Positions 24,245-36,059 are shown, counted from the first letter of the stretch. The stretch: DNA of 64,000 nucleotides from Armillaria gallica (GCA_037576215.1 JBANDB010000002.1:5332001-5396000), one strand, 5' to 3'. Made by a program: numbers and translations. Notes: generated by a model not told the origin, from the letters alone.

Positions 24245-24936
24245 ATAGTCACTAGATGCGTTGACGTGCCAGCTGGGATGTCTCTATCTTTTATTTCTAT
24301 TCCATTCTACATATTTTGATTGAATGACACTCGCTGGCAGATGAAGAGCTACGCCACTCCTTGTCGCCGTCAACCTGTAGGGTTTAGGTTTTATACAGGG
24401 AGAGCGGCAAATTGTCATTACGCCTTTCGTCTACTCGATTGGGATGCTCAAGAAATTATTGCTTTTTTTCTAGGTCGTACATTCGGAATGGCCCGTGTGC
24501 ATGTCCGTGAGATTTACGACACGGAGAATAATCTCACTCTGGTCATTCAAGTTCCACACCAAGATATTACCGCAACGACGTTGGTTGTATAAAACCTATG
24601 ATCATCTGTGTGCCCTTCATTGCGTGCTTCACTGTCTGTTTGGAGCTACAATGGAATAACAGAATTCACATTTGGCATTTAGTTTCTCTGTCGGGGTCAC
24701 ACCACAAGTCCCATGGCGATTCAGATACGAGTAATTGGCGTTTCCTGGACTGCAATTGGTGCGATAGAACACAGGTGAAGTCTTCTTGTGACCGAGCTAC
24801 GGCTTTTGGACCTCGTTTCGCGCTACGGAGAAACTTCGGAGAAGTGCATCGCCCTTTGTTTTTAGTCACAGGCCTTGGTCCATTGGCTAGATGAAAGGTT
24901 GACGAGAGACGGGTTCTTCATCCCGTATCTCTCATC
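24245..24936. other. Intergenic region
   Basis: Two plus-strand ORFs (24320-24592 and 24598-24894) show no family motifs and look like chance. This is the 3' flank of the degraded acetyltransferase and the promoter of the DUF1479 gene. Confidence 0.45.
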
Positions 24937-26678
24937 ATGTCAGATTCGTCCTCGGCCTCCCATCTAATTCATATCAAGGAAGAAATCGCTTCTACGTATC
25001 CAGACTTTGAAGAACGCGTTACACGAGCATGGGCCGACATCCTGAATGAAATGAAGAAGGTGACCCAGAAAATCAGCGCTGGGGGTCCCGAAGTGAGCTA
25101 CCTTCATTGCTATGGCAATGCATGCTATGATCTCACAGACCTTAGTCCGTTCCCCAAGTCCAATTCTCTGAGCTTCAGAGTCTTCCGGCCGACAAGATTG
25201 ATGAAATACGACGCAAGGGCTGTCTTGTCATCAGGGATATTATCGATGACTCGCAGGCCATCACTTGGAAGAAGTCACTCGAAGATTTCGTATCCGCTAA
25301 TCCAGATGCCGACGGTACACTTTTTACATAACTTCAAGCCTAAGCTTGTCGGTCTCGTTTCTCACATAAATTTCCAGGTATTCCTGAAGGCGATAAGCAG
25401 TTCTTCCGGCTCTAGTATGCATTATTGAATTGCTCTCTCACGTTACTTGATTCTAATTTTACTAAAGCTGGACGAAACCTCAGCTGGAAGCGCGCGCCCA
25501 CCCAAACATGCTCGCCGCTTCGGTCTGGTTAAATAACTTGTACCATGCCGAGCCAGGACAAAAACTCGAAGGCGTAGACTTGAACACGCCACTCACCTAC
25601 GCGGATTGTTTTCGCTTCAGGCATCCCGGGACTGACGGCCGTTGGACGGCAGTATTACCGCCCCATGTTGATGGTGCATCGTCCCTTTCGTCAGTATCGT
25701 CGTCTATTGAGAGATTTACAGGTGGTACCATCGAACGCTGGGAGGACCCAACACTCAGGTCCTGTTTTGCTGACATCTTCAGTGGCCAATGGCGCAAGCA
25801 CGATCCTTTCGCACTTGCAGGTCGTGTAGGTGCGCAGAATTCTTTGTACGGTAGACCAATGCAGGTACGCTTGTCTCGAAAACATCTTCTGTATCGTCCT
25901 TGGTCTGGAACAGCCTCACAGTCATCCATTTTTCGAGCTTTCCAAGGATGGCTTGCCTTGAGGTTTGGGCGCTCCATTGCTGACATGTAACATATTGATG
26001 CGAACTCGGTTTATCAGCGAAACGGCCCCCCCACAGAAGGGACTCTGCAAGTTTTTCCAGATGTATTGCTCTCAAACGCCTATTTGATCCTCCGCCCCTT
26101 CTTTCGCTTGTTGGTGGAACCGGACTCCTCAGAAGTCTCGAATCCTAAGAGCTGGGCATTTGGTACGCGTTCACCTCTTTGTGAACGGTTACAGTGATAT
26201 TCTGTTCATATAGATGCTTCAAGTGCCGATTTTCCCGGTCTCATTCCTCGCGATGGAGGGTGGTACGGACCTCAGCCGACACCTGAACTGCACCCCAACC
26301 TTCTCCTTGAAGAGACGGTGACTTCGATGCCTAAGGTTTTCCCCGGGGACGCGGTGTTCTGGCATAGCGATGTCATTCATTCGGTCGAGAAAGAACATAC
26401 TGGGAATGGTGACTCAGCTGGTGTGTTTCTAAACCGTTCATGCGTGCGACGCGCTCAATGCCCCATCCCCAGTGATGTATATTCCAGCTGTTCCTACAAC
26501 TCCATTAAATCAAGCATATATCGAGAGGCAGAAGGAATCCTTCTTGAAAGCAGTCACGCCACCTGATTTCCCTGTGCAGACGAAGCATGAAAATGCGTTG
26601 GTAGGCTTTGGAAAGCCTGATGATATTTTGAATCCCTTGGGACGAAAGGCTATGGGATTATCCGTTTCCGTTGTCTAA
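24937..26678 (+). CDS. DUF1479 family protein, probable 2-oxoglutarate/Fe(II)-type oxygenase
   Basis: Exons give EEIASTYPDFEERVTRAW, RKGCLVIRDIIDD, DGIPEGDKQFFRLYWTKPQ, HPNMLAASVWLNNLYH, LTYADCFRFRHPGTD and the metal-site motif PHVDGGTIERWED (HxD). Then come YGRPMQ, RAFQGWLAL, FPGDAVFWHSDVIHSVE (likely distal His) and the end AMGLSVSV. These match the conserved blocks of DUF1479, a fungal and bacterial family with a cupin/jelly-roll fold related to Fe(II) oxygenases. Substrate is unknown. Eight or so exons. The intron splitting HVDG/GTIERW is 48 nt, stop-free and a multiple of three, so its retention would insert 16 residues at the metal site. Confidence 0.9.
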
Positions 26679-26840
26679 TAACTATCTATACAGACTTGTA
26701 CCATCGCATATAACCAGAATTGTGAACAAAATTTACTTCCCTTTGTCGTAGTGCAATCTGTATTTTCACAGTAATTGGTAGCATATATCGAGCCCAAGTC
26801 TTGACTTTTCGATGTTCAGTATTCAAATGATGCTGAGGAC

Positions 26841-26859
26841 GTCCGGAGGCCGGCAGCTT
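26841..26859 (+). repeat. Promoter repeat shared with the broken acetyltransferase (copy 2)
   Basis: Identical 19-nt word to 19977-19995, upstream of the intact acetyltransferase. See that entry. Confidence 0.8.
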
Positions 26860-27097
26860 TGATTCGGGCCTAAGGCACTTGGCGTTTGCTTCGACGTCGA
26901 CGTGGCCATTTCGTTATTTTGTGCGAGGTGCTTTTCAACTTGCGTCATTTAAAGGGCCACCGAAGAGAAGTACTGCTTCTCAGCATTACAGGACACTTAC
27001 TTCAAGCAACTTATCCTACTAATCTTCCGAGGAGTTCTAAAGGTACGGTACATTGTTATTGCCATCGTATGGACATCATTTTTTTGAGGCGGAATAA

Positions 27098-27105
27098 TTT
27101 ATAAA
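27098..27105 (+). promoter_or_regulatory. TATA-like box of acetyltransferase copy 2
   Basis: TTTATAAA lies 27-34 nt upstream of the ATG at 27132. The broken copy has TATATA at the matching place near 20154. Confidence 0.45.
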
Positions 27106-27131
27106 CCTTTTCTCATACTCAGACCCGAGCC

Positions 27132-27995
27132 ATGTCTTCGCCCTATGTTCCTCCGCCGGCCCCAGCCTCAAAAAATTCGCTGTACATTGCTATGGAACCC
27201 GAGCTAGTTGCGGCTCGCCACCGCGCGCGCGTCTTGATGCATCGTTACAATACTTCCGTGCCCACTCTGGACGGACAGGAGAGAAAAGAGATTCTGGCAG
27301 AGCTTCTCAATGCGCCTGTGAGCAACCTTGATTCTGTATATGTGGAACCGCCGTAAGGACTTCCTTTAAGTTCTTGTCGTCCTACTACTCATCGCCTGCT
27401 GCTCCCAGCTTGTATGTTGATTACGGGACGAACGTTTGTTTATTTTCTCTTTTCTTCGTTGGTATCTATCGATCTTAGATGATTTATTTTCTAGATTGAA
27501 CTCAAGGGCTCCTTCTACGCGAACTACAATACAACCATCCTTGACTGTGCGATTATTACAATTGGTACACGTGTAATGTTCGGTCCGAATGTTTCGCTCT
27601 ACGCGGCGACTCATGGCACCAGCGTCAAAGAGCGCCAGACCGACTTGGAGCGCGCGTCAGAAATAGTCATCGGTGATGACTGTTGGATCGGCGGAGGCGG
27701 TGAGCGCAGTCTTCGGTTTTTTGGAATTATAGTTCAGCTCTAGTATAGCAAACATCCAAGCCGGTGTCGTGCTTGGTCAAGGATGTACCGTTGGTGCAGG
27801 TGCTGTCGTCACCAAGAGCTTCCCAGATTGGTGGGTGTCGCCCCCCAAAATGGTGCAAACTTGTAGTAATCAAATTTGTTTTGCAGGAGTGTCATCGTAG
27901 GGAACCCTGCCCGCCTGCTTAAAGTTGTTCCGGAAGAAGAAAGAGGCTCTCAATGGAACCCTGAGGCGGAGACTCAAGAATTAAACGACCACTAG
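27132..27995 (+). CDS. Sugar O-acetyltransferase, maltose/galactoside type (hexapeptide repeat)
   Basis: Exon 1 (27132-27352) holds the N-terminal Mac domain: RARVLMHRYNTSVPTLDG and RKEILAELLNAP. Further exons give LYVDYGTN, SFYANYNTTILDCAIITIG, MFGPNVSLYAATHGTSVKER with the catalytic His, IVIGDDCWIGGG, GQGCTVGAGAVVTK and VIVGNPARLLKVVPEEERG, ending at 27995. These are the hallmarks of LacA/Maa/NodL-type enzymes that move acetyl from acetyl-CoA to sugar hydroxyls through a trimeric left-handed beta helix. It is the intact member of a tandem pair; the other copy lies about 3.7 kb upstream and is broken. Five or more exons. Likely cytosolic. Confidence 0.9.
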
Positions 27996-28375
27996 ATATG
28001 CTGCCATTATCTGGTAGATGTAAGTGTAGAACCAGTCATCTTCTTACCTTTGGCTAAAGAACTTGATTTTACTCGATTAGATGAAACAACTAACTGTATG
28101 GCTGGTCAACGGGCGTGTTACGTTGTAAATATAATATGAACAGACATCGTACTCATCAATAAATCATGGTGTCTCGTTGTAAACGTTGGGATTACTCATA
28201 GAGACTTTGAGACCGGCGGCGATGCGTTCCTGGTGGGAACCTACGGGATCAGAGTCGGTGTATGAAAAGGATGACAAGGAGGGCTCACCAGACGTGCAAG
28301 CCGTGTCATGATATACCCTCGCCGTAGGCACAATTTCTGAAGTAAACAGGTGGTATTGATCTCATCATCGATAGG
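27996..28375. other. Intergenic region between convergent genes
   Basis: This is the 3' flank of acetyltransferase copy 2 (plus) and of the unknown minus-strand gene. Nothing recognised. Confidence 0.5.
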
Positions 28376-28980
28376 TCATTGCAAGTCGTCCAATGTCTCC
28401 GATTGAGCCAGGGAATCGTTATGTAGACCCGAACCATGTCTCAGATTGTGCAGTCGCCATGCGTCGTGAGTGGCCCATGCGCAACCGATTACGTAGGGCC
28501 AGACAAATAGAACCAGGCTCACAGTAACCAGATACCTACACGTAGTCGATTATAAGGCAAGGAAGTGCAAATGCCCTAGACCGTTGAGGATGCCGCATCC
28601 AGGATATAAGGTGAGGAAAGACGCGAGTTTCGTCCCCTCGCCAGCAGTAGAAGGCCGTGAATTATTAGTTGAAACCCAAGAAATCATGCCAGAAAAACGC
28701 GGCTCACCGACGACGACCACTTTTTCAATCTTCCTGCCGCTGCGGTTGCGAGAATATTTCCTACGCGCTCTATCTGAATGTCGAAAGTATACGAGCCACA
28801 GCTGGCTTTGTGTAGATGGTAGTAATTCCCGACCTGTCCAAAAGCATGCATATATGTCCCGTTGTACCATGCATGGTCGTCAATTGGGATAAATGAGAAT
28901 GAGAAGCCGGAAGAGTTTTGAATGCCGGACATGAGCTCCGGTATTCTTACGCATTGCCACCACGACTGATGTCCCATAGA
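28376..28980 (-). CDS. Unknown, possibly membrane-associated protein
   Basis: The last exon on the minus strand reads LVLFVWPYVIGCAWATHDAW and continues RLHNLRHGSGLHNDSLAQSE to a stop at 28376. It looks like a hydrophobic segment followed by a polar tail. Upstream, two frames are open: one gives HAWYNGTYMHAFGQVGNYYH, the other RKYSRNRSGRKIEKVVVV. A GTGAGC donor near 28710 favours an intron, but the chain could not be closed. No family is recognised. It may be a partial or decayed gene. Confidence 0.4.
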
Positions 28981-29674
28981 TCTTATTTATTTCTAACTCA
29001 GACTGACTGTAGTACGGACGTCGTTACGTTTCTGTTCAGGAGCACCGACGACTAATAAAATCACCTTCCTTCCTTCCTCCTTGCTCAATCATCGGCACCT
29101 TTCGGCTTCTTAGCATATATGTTCACATACCTTCGCCGTCGTTTCTAACAGCGTCCGGGCTCTCATGGGAACTCACCATAAGTCTTAATGCGACCCAAGC
29201 TTCAGATGCGGCTCGTGTGCTTCCATCCACGTGCTCGTACGAGAACAATTGTTATGGGTGTCAAAGATCAACTCGCTAAGTTCTCGATTCTCGATTGAAC
29301 CCATTTCTCAGCCTAGGTTCTCCGAGAACTAGGCTGAGAAAGTGGCCGCGTCCATCAAAGGCAAGTCTATTAAAGCACCGAATCGTTTCATAATGTTTCA
29401 ATCTTAATTTTTCGGTCTCACAAGACATGGTCATAATTTTGGATGTCAAGTATCTTTGCTTCTGATATGCATGCTACGACAATAAGAGTATGGTGATGAC
29501 GACAGCAACCGGCGACAGACAGTGTTTTATTGCGGTGTTGGTGTTGTACGGTACATAGTATGTTTCTCCGGCCCCTTCCGTGCGGCTTATTCGGGCGGGC
29601 GCTTTTGACCCTGAGAATTCAAATCCTCCTTAAACTGCGACAATATATATAACTTCAGACCAGCTGACCGACAT
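28981..29674. other. Intergenic region with a hairpin and a TATA-like run
   Basis: No ORF with motifs. It holds a long imperfect palindrome (29304-29341) and TATATATAA at 29644-29652, about 25 nt before the MpaB-like ATG. Confidence 0.55.
29304..29341. repeat. Imperfect palindrome / hairpin
   Basis: The left arm TTTCTCAGCCTAGGTTCT and right arm AGAACTAGGCTGAGAAA are near-perfect reverse complements (one missing C) around a CCG loop. This gives a stem of about 17 bp. It lies about 330 nt upstream of the MpaB-like gene. Function unknown. Confidence 0.85.
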
Positions 29675-31480
29675 ATGTCACTTTCCCCCACAATGCCTGA
29701 CTGGCCCACCGGAAACCTGCCGATTGCTGGACTCCTATGCCTGGGATACCTTTCTGTCGTTGGACTCTTCCGACGACGGCGCTACAACACCATACACGAG
29801 AAATACACACCTAAGTACAGGGCTGGAACGCTGACGTTACAGGATGCACAGGAAATCATTGGTCTCTCCATGATGTATGACATGCCAGCCCTTATGAATT
29901 ATGCGCTGGCTTTTGCGCTATTCAAAACCTATGCGATCGTGCGTAGCCTCTATTTTCCCTATCTATTGCTTGATCAAGGGGTATGTCATAGCCAAGTATT
30001 TCAAAACTTTTATTCGATACCCAAGAGCTTTCGCACCCAGACAAGATCTCAAAACGCTACGCGGACGTGAGTGCTTCCATTTCTCGACACAGTACCCTTC
30101 TCCAATTCGAAGTTACTCTAGACCGAGATCTGCATTTGTGAGTGTTATTGTGTTGGTCTTATTACTATATTGAAACCTTCATTCCCATTAGCGACGTTCA
30201 TGTTTTGTCCGATATCAGGAAAGCCCATGACCAATGTTCCGGAGGATGAGAGGCGCCACGAAGAAGACCCGCGAGCGAATATTGCCATCTCTCGCGTCAA
30301 TTGGCTGCATTCACGTTATAAAATCGTACGGATCTATCTTCCTCATTATATGACATATATTTAATATAGGCCTTAGTCGAACGGCGACTATCTATACACC
30401 CTGAGTCTTTTCATCATCGAACCCGTGGTATGCAACGCATAGCTTACCATCATTACCGGAATGTTTCTAATGATATTTTCAGAGGTGGGCTGAAAGATTT
30501 GGATGGCGGGCCCTCTCCGAACTAGAACGTTCAGTAAGCTATAAACTCCAAGTCTACAGCATGTTCTGTCATGGGTCTAATATCTCCCGCAAGGCCTTGC
30601 TAATTTACTGGACCGAAATCGGTCATAGAATGAACATCAAGGACATCCCTGAAACATGGGAAGAACTCGTTCATTGGTCCCAGGCACGTTCTATACCTAT
30701 CGGTCAAATCCGCTCTGACCGGAATGAACAGAAATACGAAGAGAACATGGTCCCGGCACAGACTAATCACGATGTCGCCTCTCTCACCACAGAAGAGCTC
30801 CTCCATGTCGTTCCCGAATCTTACGGGATCAAGAACTTTGCTCGGAAGGTGTCAATTTGCCTTCTCGATGACCGTACTCGTATTGCTATGATGTCAGCAT
30901 ACCTTGCCCTACGCATTAGCCCTTCTGACTGTATTCACAGGCAACCTCCACAGCCTTGGTACCTCCACGCATTCACCCGCACCGCCCTACATACCTTCAG
31001 CTTCATCCAACACCATCTCTGTCTACCTCGGAGCAAAGGCGAACTTGTAGTCTCTGTTGAAATGCCTAAGTTTGATAGCCGAGATGGACCGGTTCGTATG
31101 CACCCGACGCGATGGCAGCCCAAGCCTTGGTACAAGCCACAGGCCGTAGGTCTTTGGGGTTCATTGAAAGACAGGCTTGCAGTATTAATCGGCTTCTACG
31201 ACGAGATGCCGGGGAAGAAATATAAAACTGATGGTTATACACTAGAAGAAATAGTGCGTCCGATATTGGCGTTTCTGTCTGTTCTTGTACTGATATCTTG
31301 TAGGGCCCGTTATCTCTGGGAAAAGGTGCGTTGAACCCAATGCTTGACTCTGTCTAGCGTTCTGATTCAAGTCGAACAGCCGGTCGAGAGGAAACGATGC
31401 GCATGGCTGAAGACATGCAAGGATGCCCGATCCGAGCACCGTGGTTTGCAGACCTGAATATGCAGAAGGTTGAACGCTAA
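29675..31480 (+). CDS. MpaB/rubber-oxygenase family (DUF2236) ER-type oxygenase
   Basis: The start MSLSPTMPDWPTG leads to a short membrane segment (IAGLLCLGYLSVVGLF) followed by RRRR, a typical ER membrane anchor. Family blocks follow: YRAGTLTLQDAQEIIGLSM, LIKGYVIAKYFKTF, RHEEDPRANIAISRVNWLHS, NGDYLYTLSLFIIEPVRW, RMNIKDIPETWEEL, YEENMVPAQTNHDVA and CLLDDRTRIAMM. The end reads RETMRMAEDMQGCP and stops at 31480. The founder MpaB' cleaves the farnesyl chain in mycophenolic acid synthesis; the family is heme-binding. Substrate here is unknown. At least six exons; the last two acceptors were chosen by frame. Confidence 0.88.
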
Positions 31481-31648
31481 GGCCTAACATTTGGAAGACC
31501 AGTCACTAGGATGTGTCATTAGTAGTTCGCAAATCTCTACCATATAAGTATACGATATATACCATAGCATGTAAATCCTCGATAGCAAATAGAAAGCAGA
31601 TACACATCAGAAAAGCAAAAGCAAATTATCCGTGACTTCCACTTGGTC

Positions 31649-34600
31649 TCATTCCGTCCTATCGAACTGCGCTGTCTTGCTCCAGGTGCTTTGTTTGAAG
31701 TCCTTCGCCTTCAACGCTGCTTCGACCGCCGCCTTCAGCGCCGTATCACCATATTCTCGCAGACGTAAAAGCACCGTGATGAAATGGTAGACCTCAATGG
31801 GCTGGGAGATATTGAATGTCCGCACATTGCGCTCAACAATATAGACGCGCTAGGACAGAGTGAGTATGAAGTGCAACAGCAAAAGAAAAGAACACACCTC
31901 CGAGTCGCCCGAACACCACGCCATGAGGATAGCCCCTTCGACACCATCTGTGGCTAACGCGAAAATGCCTTGCTTGGTAACCCCTAGGCTTGCAAGATAT
32001 CGAACCGAAGCCTCCAGATACATTTTTGCTTGCACGACAGCTTTCGCATAGGTCTGAGTCCGTTTCTTGTACTCGACAACTAGAACGACCAGCAGAAGTT
32101 TTTCGGCCAGCGCGATGACATCCATCACCGCTTCCGATGGGAATTTCATCTCCGGCCCAAGTTTGGTCTCCGAGCAAACCGCCGCAAACGGGTGCATCCA
32201 CTCACCCACCTTACCCTTCTTGTTGGCTTTCTTTGTCCCCTGGGGAAGCTCCTGCGCAGCGAGTTGCTCTTCCGAGATTGCAACCATTCGGGCTGATGTC
32301 GACACCGTTCGCCTCGACCCAGCGCGAGGCGATTTGGGTTTTTTAGCATGGCCGCTCGGCTTCGGAGGTTCGGCTTCAGATACAGGCTTATCATCCGGCT
32401 CAGAGATATTGTCTGCATGTAGTGTCCGAGCAGCTTGAACGGTTTCGCGAGTTTCTGTGATGCGAATGAGGGGTTCTGAACTCTTTGGGCCATGCTCCAG
32501 CGGTATTGTTAGGATCGCATCTACGATACCTAGCTCTGGCTCATCGTCGTTCCGCTTTAAAACGGTATGCTTGGCTTCTCCCGCGTCTTTAAAGAGGTCT
32601 AATACTTTATGGCAAAATTGACAACATCTGCTGCCTGAGGGAGAAGAGCAGGATGGAGATGCGAAGTGCGGCGAAGGCGGTTTAACACTTGTTGAACATG
32701 AAGACTGATCTCGTATCCTTGGTCCGCAATAGCTCGGAATGTTTTGCCGTCGAACGGGTTAGAGGATTTCGCCAGATCCGCGGCAACATTACGAGACAGC
32801 GATAGCGCTCTTCCTAGCCTGGTTTATAGATGAACAAAGAACGTGATTATTGCTCGAATGGACTTACACGACTCTTCCGGAGGCTAGTTCCTTGGTGTTC
32901 ATAAAGCCAAGATTGAGCAGAATGTCCCACTCATGGCGAGCTTCAGCTTTGTTGTAATCTTTACCACCCTTCTCTTTGAGTATCCGCCAACCGACGCCCA
33001 CAAAAGAGACGAGAGACTGCCGGAAATTACCTCCCAGAACTCTTGAGGAGGCTCCCGAGTGTTCGGGCCAGCAGGCAACGCGTCGACTTGTGAGCGGAAA
33101 TACTCCCGCACAGCTTCAACACGTTTGTCAACGACAGGCAGTCTATGCTAAGATAACTAAGCGACATTGACCACTGTTGATGCCCACTAAACACACATAC
33201 CTTGGCAATAGGTGGCTTCATATATTGGGTCATTTCTTCATATATAAAATCTGAGCATCTCGTTGATCTCTGAGGCGACAGTCTCAAATTCTTCGATTTC
33301 GGAAGCTGGCGTCTTTGAGTCCTCGAGTTCCTTGGTATTGACTGTGAATTGTACGTTGGTCAAACCGGTGATATGGCGGTCGTGGGAGTAGCTTGAGAAA
33401 GACAGCTTCGCAGTGGGGGATATGCCAGCCAAGGACTTAGCACCCAACCTGAGAACGAGGTGTTAGACTCAGTTATCTGAGCAGGCAAGACTGAAGGCCT
33501 ACGCAGAACAAGACAAGGCATCTGCGCTCTTCGCTCGTTTCTTTCCAGTTCTTGAAGACCAGCCGTCTGACTGTGCCCTGCAAAACGGTAAGGGGACAAT
33601 TCATAGAAGTATGAACAGCCACCACTCACTCTTGCCGGCTACGTTCCACAGACTGGACGGACGCTCTGTCAGAAGGGGTCTTTAAACGCGCAGCTTCAAG
33701 GGAAGGTTTCTGGGGCGGTGCCAGACAGATACCAGGGAGTGTTTGAGGAGCAGACTCTGCTAGGGGAGGTTTGTATTTACTGCCTGCAGACGTCGAGGGC
33801 GTTGCAGACCTTGACTTTGAAGACGACCGCGTTTGGCGCTTTTCAGAGTCAGCCTGGGAATGAGCAGGAATGACTGGACGAGGAATTGGAAGGTGCTCTG
33901 CTATTAAATACATGAGGGACAAGGTAAGGCCAAACAAAAGAACGCAGCCGACCATTTTGCAACCGTATTAAGCCAATTAACGATCCTTTGTTTCCATTGT
34001 TCTTCGGTACCTGAATTATCATCATAGATGCTATCGGATCTCCACGAAAGTCGTTTGAACGTCGGTGTATGGCATTGCGCCACGATTCCCTCAACGTGCG
34101 CCCGGAGGCCGAGGATAAATTGCGAAAATTTAACAGCACTGACTGGGTCAGTAAGATCGTACACTCCTAACGACGCGTCTGTACGCGTTTCGTCTCCATA
34201 CGCGAATCGAATTACTGGCTATTAAAAAAATTCAGTCAGTGGTGGAGATGGGTCAGGAGAACCCGACACACTAGAACCTCAGGGTCGGGACACTTTTTGT
34301 CAAGCCAACCCAGCACCATGCGGCCCACGAACCCTGTTTTTGATAGGATGATTCCAATAACAGGTTCAGAAATTCCCCAAGTGGATCGCTGATAAAGAAC
34401 ACCGCCCATTAGGCTGGAAATGTCTTCCTCATCTGTCACACAAAGAAATGGAAGAACAGCACCATTCGGATGACGCCAAGAAGCGAGGATGTGAGCATCA
34501 AGGGGAACGTAGGATGACTGAGCAGATGTCGGATCCGTTGAAACCTCCGTGTGCTCATGGATAGTTTCAGAGGAGGATTCGTCATCGTATGACGTTTCCG

Positions 34601-35240
34601 AGTCTGATTCCTCCTGCGATTCTTCGTTCGAGCGGTCCGCCGTCATCATAGACAGGTGCCCCGAAGCTTCATCGTTTACGAATGACCTCGGCCGCTGAAT
34701 ATCTTCAACGATGCAATGAAGCATGCCCATCCTCCATGAAACTCCGCACGTAGGATAACCGCGGTCGAACGAAAGCCGCCTCTTGCCTGCCCACAATTTT
34801 GTCAGCAGGTAAATTTCGGTTCAATTAGTTCACGCTTACATTGCATATGACTTATCATAGCAGACAAACGCCAGCGAGCTAATCAACAAGGACCAGAAAG
34901 GTATCGTTGACTGCTTGGTACTATTGTTAGGCGCGTTGGAGAGCGCTCTGAGCGCGCCAACTGTCGAAAGCACCAAATCCAAAATACTCAGTACTTCAGA
35001 ATCAGAATTTGTGAATTGTTCTGGTGAGTCTGTAAGAGTGTCTCTGAGCTCCTCGAGTAAAGGATAGGCCCGGGAAGTGACAAGTTGTGAAGGAATTGGA
35101 GAGTCAAGCAAGCAGGCCAAGTCCTTTATCTCAGTGGGCCAGTCTGCGGCGTGCGAGACTACGGAATCAAAAAAAGGCGTCAATGAGTTGCACTGTACAC
35201 TCTTTCGCGATGTAGAACCATCAAGGAGGAAGGCGGCGGT
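31649..35240 (-). CDS. Large unknown protein with C-terminal PD-(D/E)XK nuclease-like domain
   Basis: Minus-strand exons join into one protein. The N-terminal part has TPFFDSVVSHAADWPTEIKD and SILDLVLSTVGALRALSNAP. The middle has an acidic stretch (EESQEESDSETSYDDESSSE), WGISEPVIGIILSKTGF, DASLGVYDLTDPVSAVKFSQ and a Ser/Lys-rich linker. The C-terminal part includes YNKAEARHEWDILLNLGF, LGRALSLSRNVAADLAKSSN and KFPSEAVMDVI...VVLVVEYKKR followed by QAKMYL. The D-x16-EYK-x-Q pattern resembles PD-(D/E)XK restriction-like nucleases (inference). The end is TAQFDRTE at 31649. The start exon is unresolved because no in-frame ATG precedes the first coding stretch, and the 34700-34840 junction is unclear. 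Confidence 0.6.
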
Positions 35241-35663
35241 CGTAGTGGCAGTGGAGAAAGGTCAACCTGTGGATCGCGTTCCGGGCCGATAACCGAACGT
35301 CATCTCACGTGATCAGACATTCACCCAGTCTTCAAAGCAACTTCAAAGTTGAGGATATTACAGGTCTAGTAGAAGGATAATGACAATCTTGGCAGTCATA
35401 GTAGGCACAGCGTCAGGACAAACAACCTACGAAATCTTACGATGAAAAATTATGAATAGCTTACCATCACCTTTGTGTTGCATAGTCAAGAAAGCGATTC
35501 TGGTGTTGGCGTTGGTAGCGCGTCGAGTATTCGACTCGAATTTCAATAAGTAAGGCGCGTAGTACCTTTACTTAGGAATATCGCAAAATAGTTTGCGACT
35601 ACCCATCGCCCAAGGTAGCGAACTACAGATACGAGTTTCGCCAGTATATAATCCCCGGTACCC
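35241..35663. other. Intergenic region with short inverted repeats
   Basis: Around 35546-35576 AAGTAAGG...CCTTTACTT can pair, and CAAGGTAGCG lies near 35612. Both TAAGTAAGG and the CGCTACCTTG/CAAGGTAGCG word also occur at the left end of the insertion (20231-20270), so this may be an element relic. TATATAA at 35644-35650 is a possible promoter for the next gene. Confidence 0.45.
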
Positions 35664-36059
35664 ATGCACCCCCTCTCTGCCGAGGCCTCCGTCCGTTTTT
35701 TTCAAGAAAACAACTTCACCGTCTGGAAGACCCTCAAAACGTTCCCATCAATTAACTTCGTTGTCGACAAAAAGGTTTAAGCATTGTGTGGACACCGCTT
35801 CCCACTGCATCCTGCAATATTGGCATGCGTTCAGAACGAAGACACAAATTACCAAATCCCACCATTATTTGTTAGAGAGTTCTTTGTGTCCCGACGTCAG
35901 CTCGCGTGTCAGCATGTTGAGCCTGGAATGGAATTCCAGGTTCGACATTTGTTGAAAAGTTCATGCGTCGGTGTTTATACATATGGATCGGGCCCGTGGC
36001 GGCTTTATGTTAGGCCTTTGGTCATCGTGCAGGATGTCAAGTTGCGGCTTCTCGATTGA
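35664..36059 (+). CDS. Small two-exon gene of unknown function
   Basis: A TATA-like run (TATATAA) precedes the ATG at 35664. Exon 1 reads MHPLSAEASVRFFQENNFTV to VVDKK. A 60-nt GT-AG intron in phase 0 joins NEDTNYQIPPLFVREFFVSR, RQLACQHVEPGMEFQVRHLL and the end VIVQDVKLRLLD at 36059, about 112 residues. Composition looks like real protein, with no transmembrane segment. No family is recognised. The antisense ORF with a CxxC...HxxxxxH pattern is less convincing. Confidence 0.5.

Larger units (their letters stand above)
26679..27131. other. Intergenic and promoter region of acetyltransferase copy 2
   Basis: This contains the second copy of the 19-nt repeat (26841-26859) and a TATA-like TTTATAAA near 27098. 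It aligns patchily with 19977-20199 upstream of the broken copy, including ATGGACA(T/C)CA and the leader before the ATG. No other gene was seen. Confidence 0.6.
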
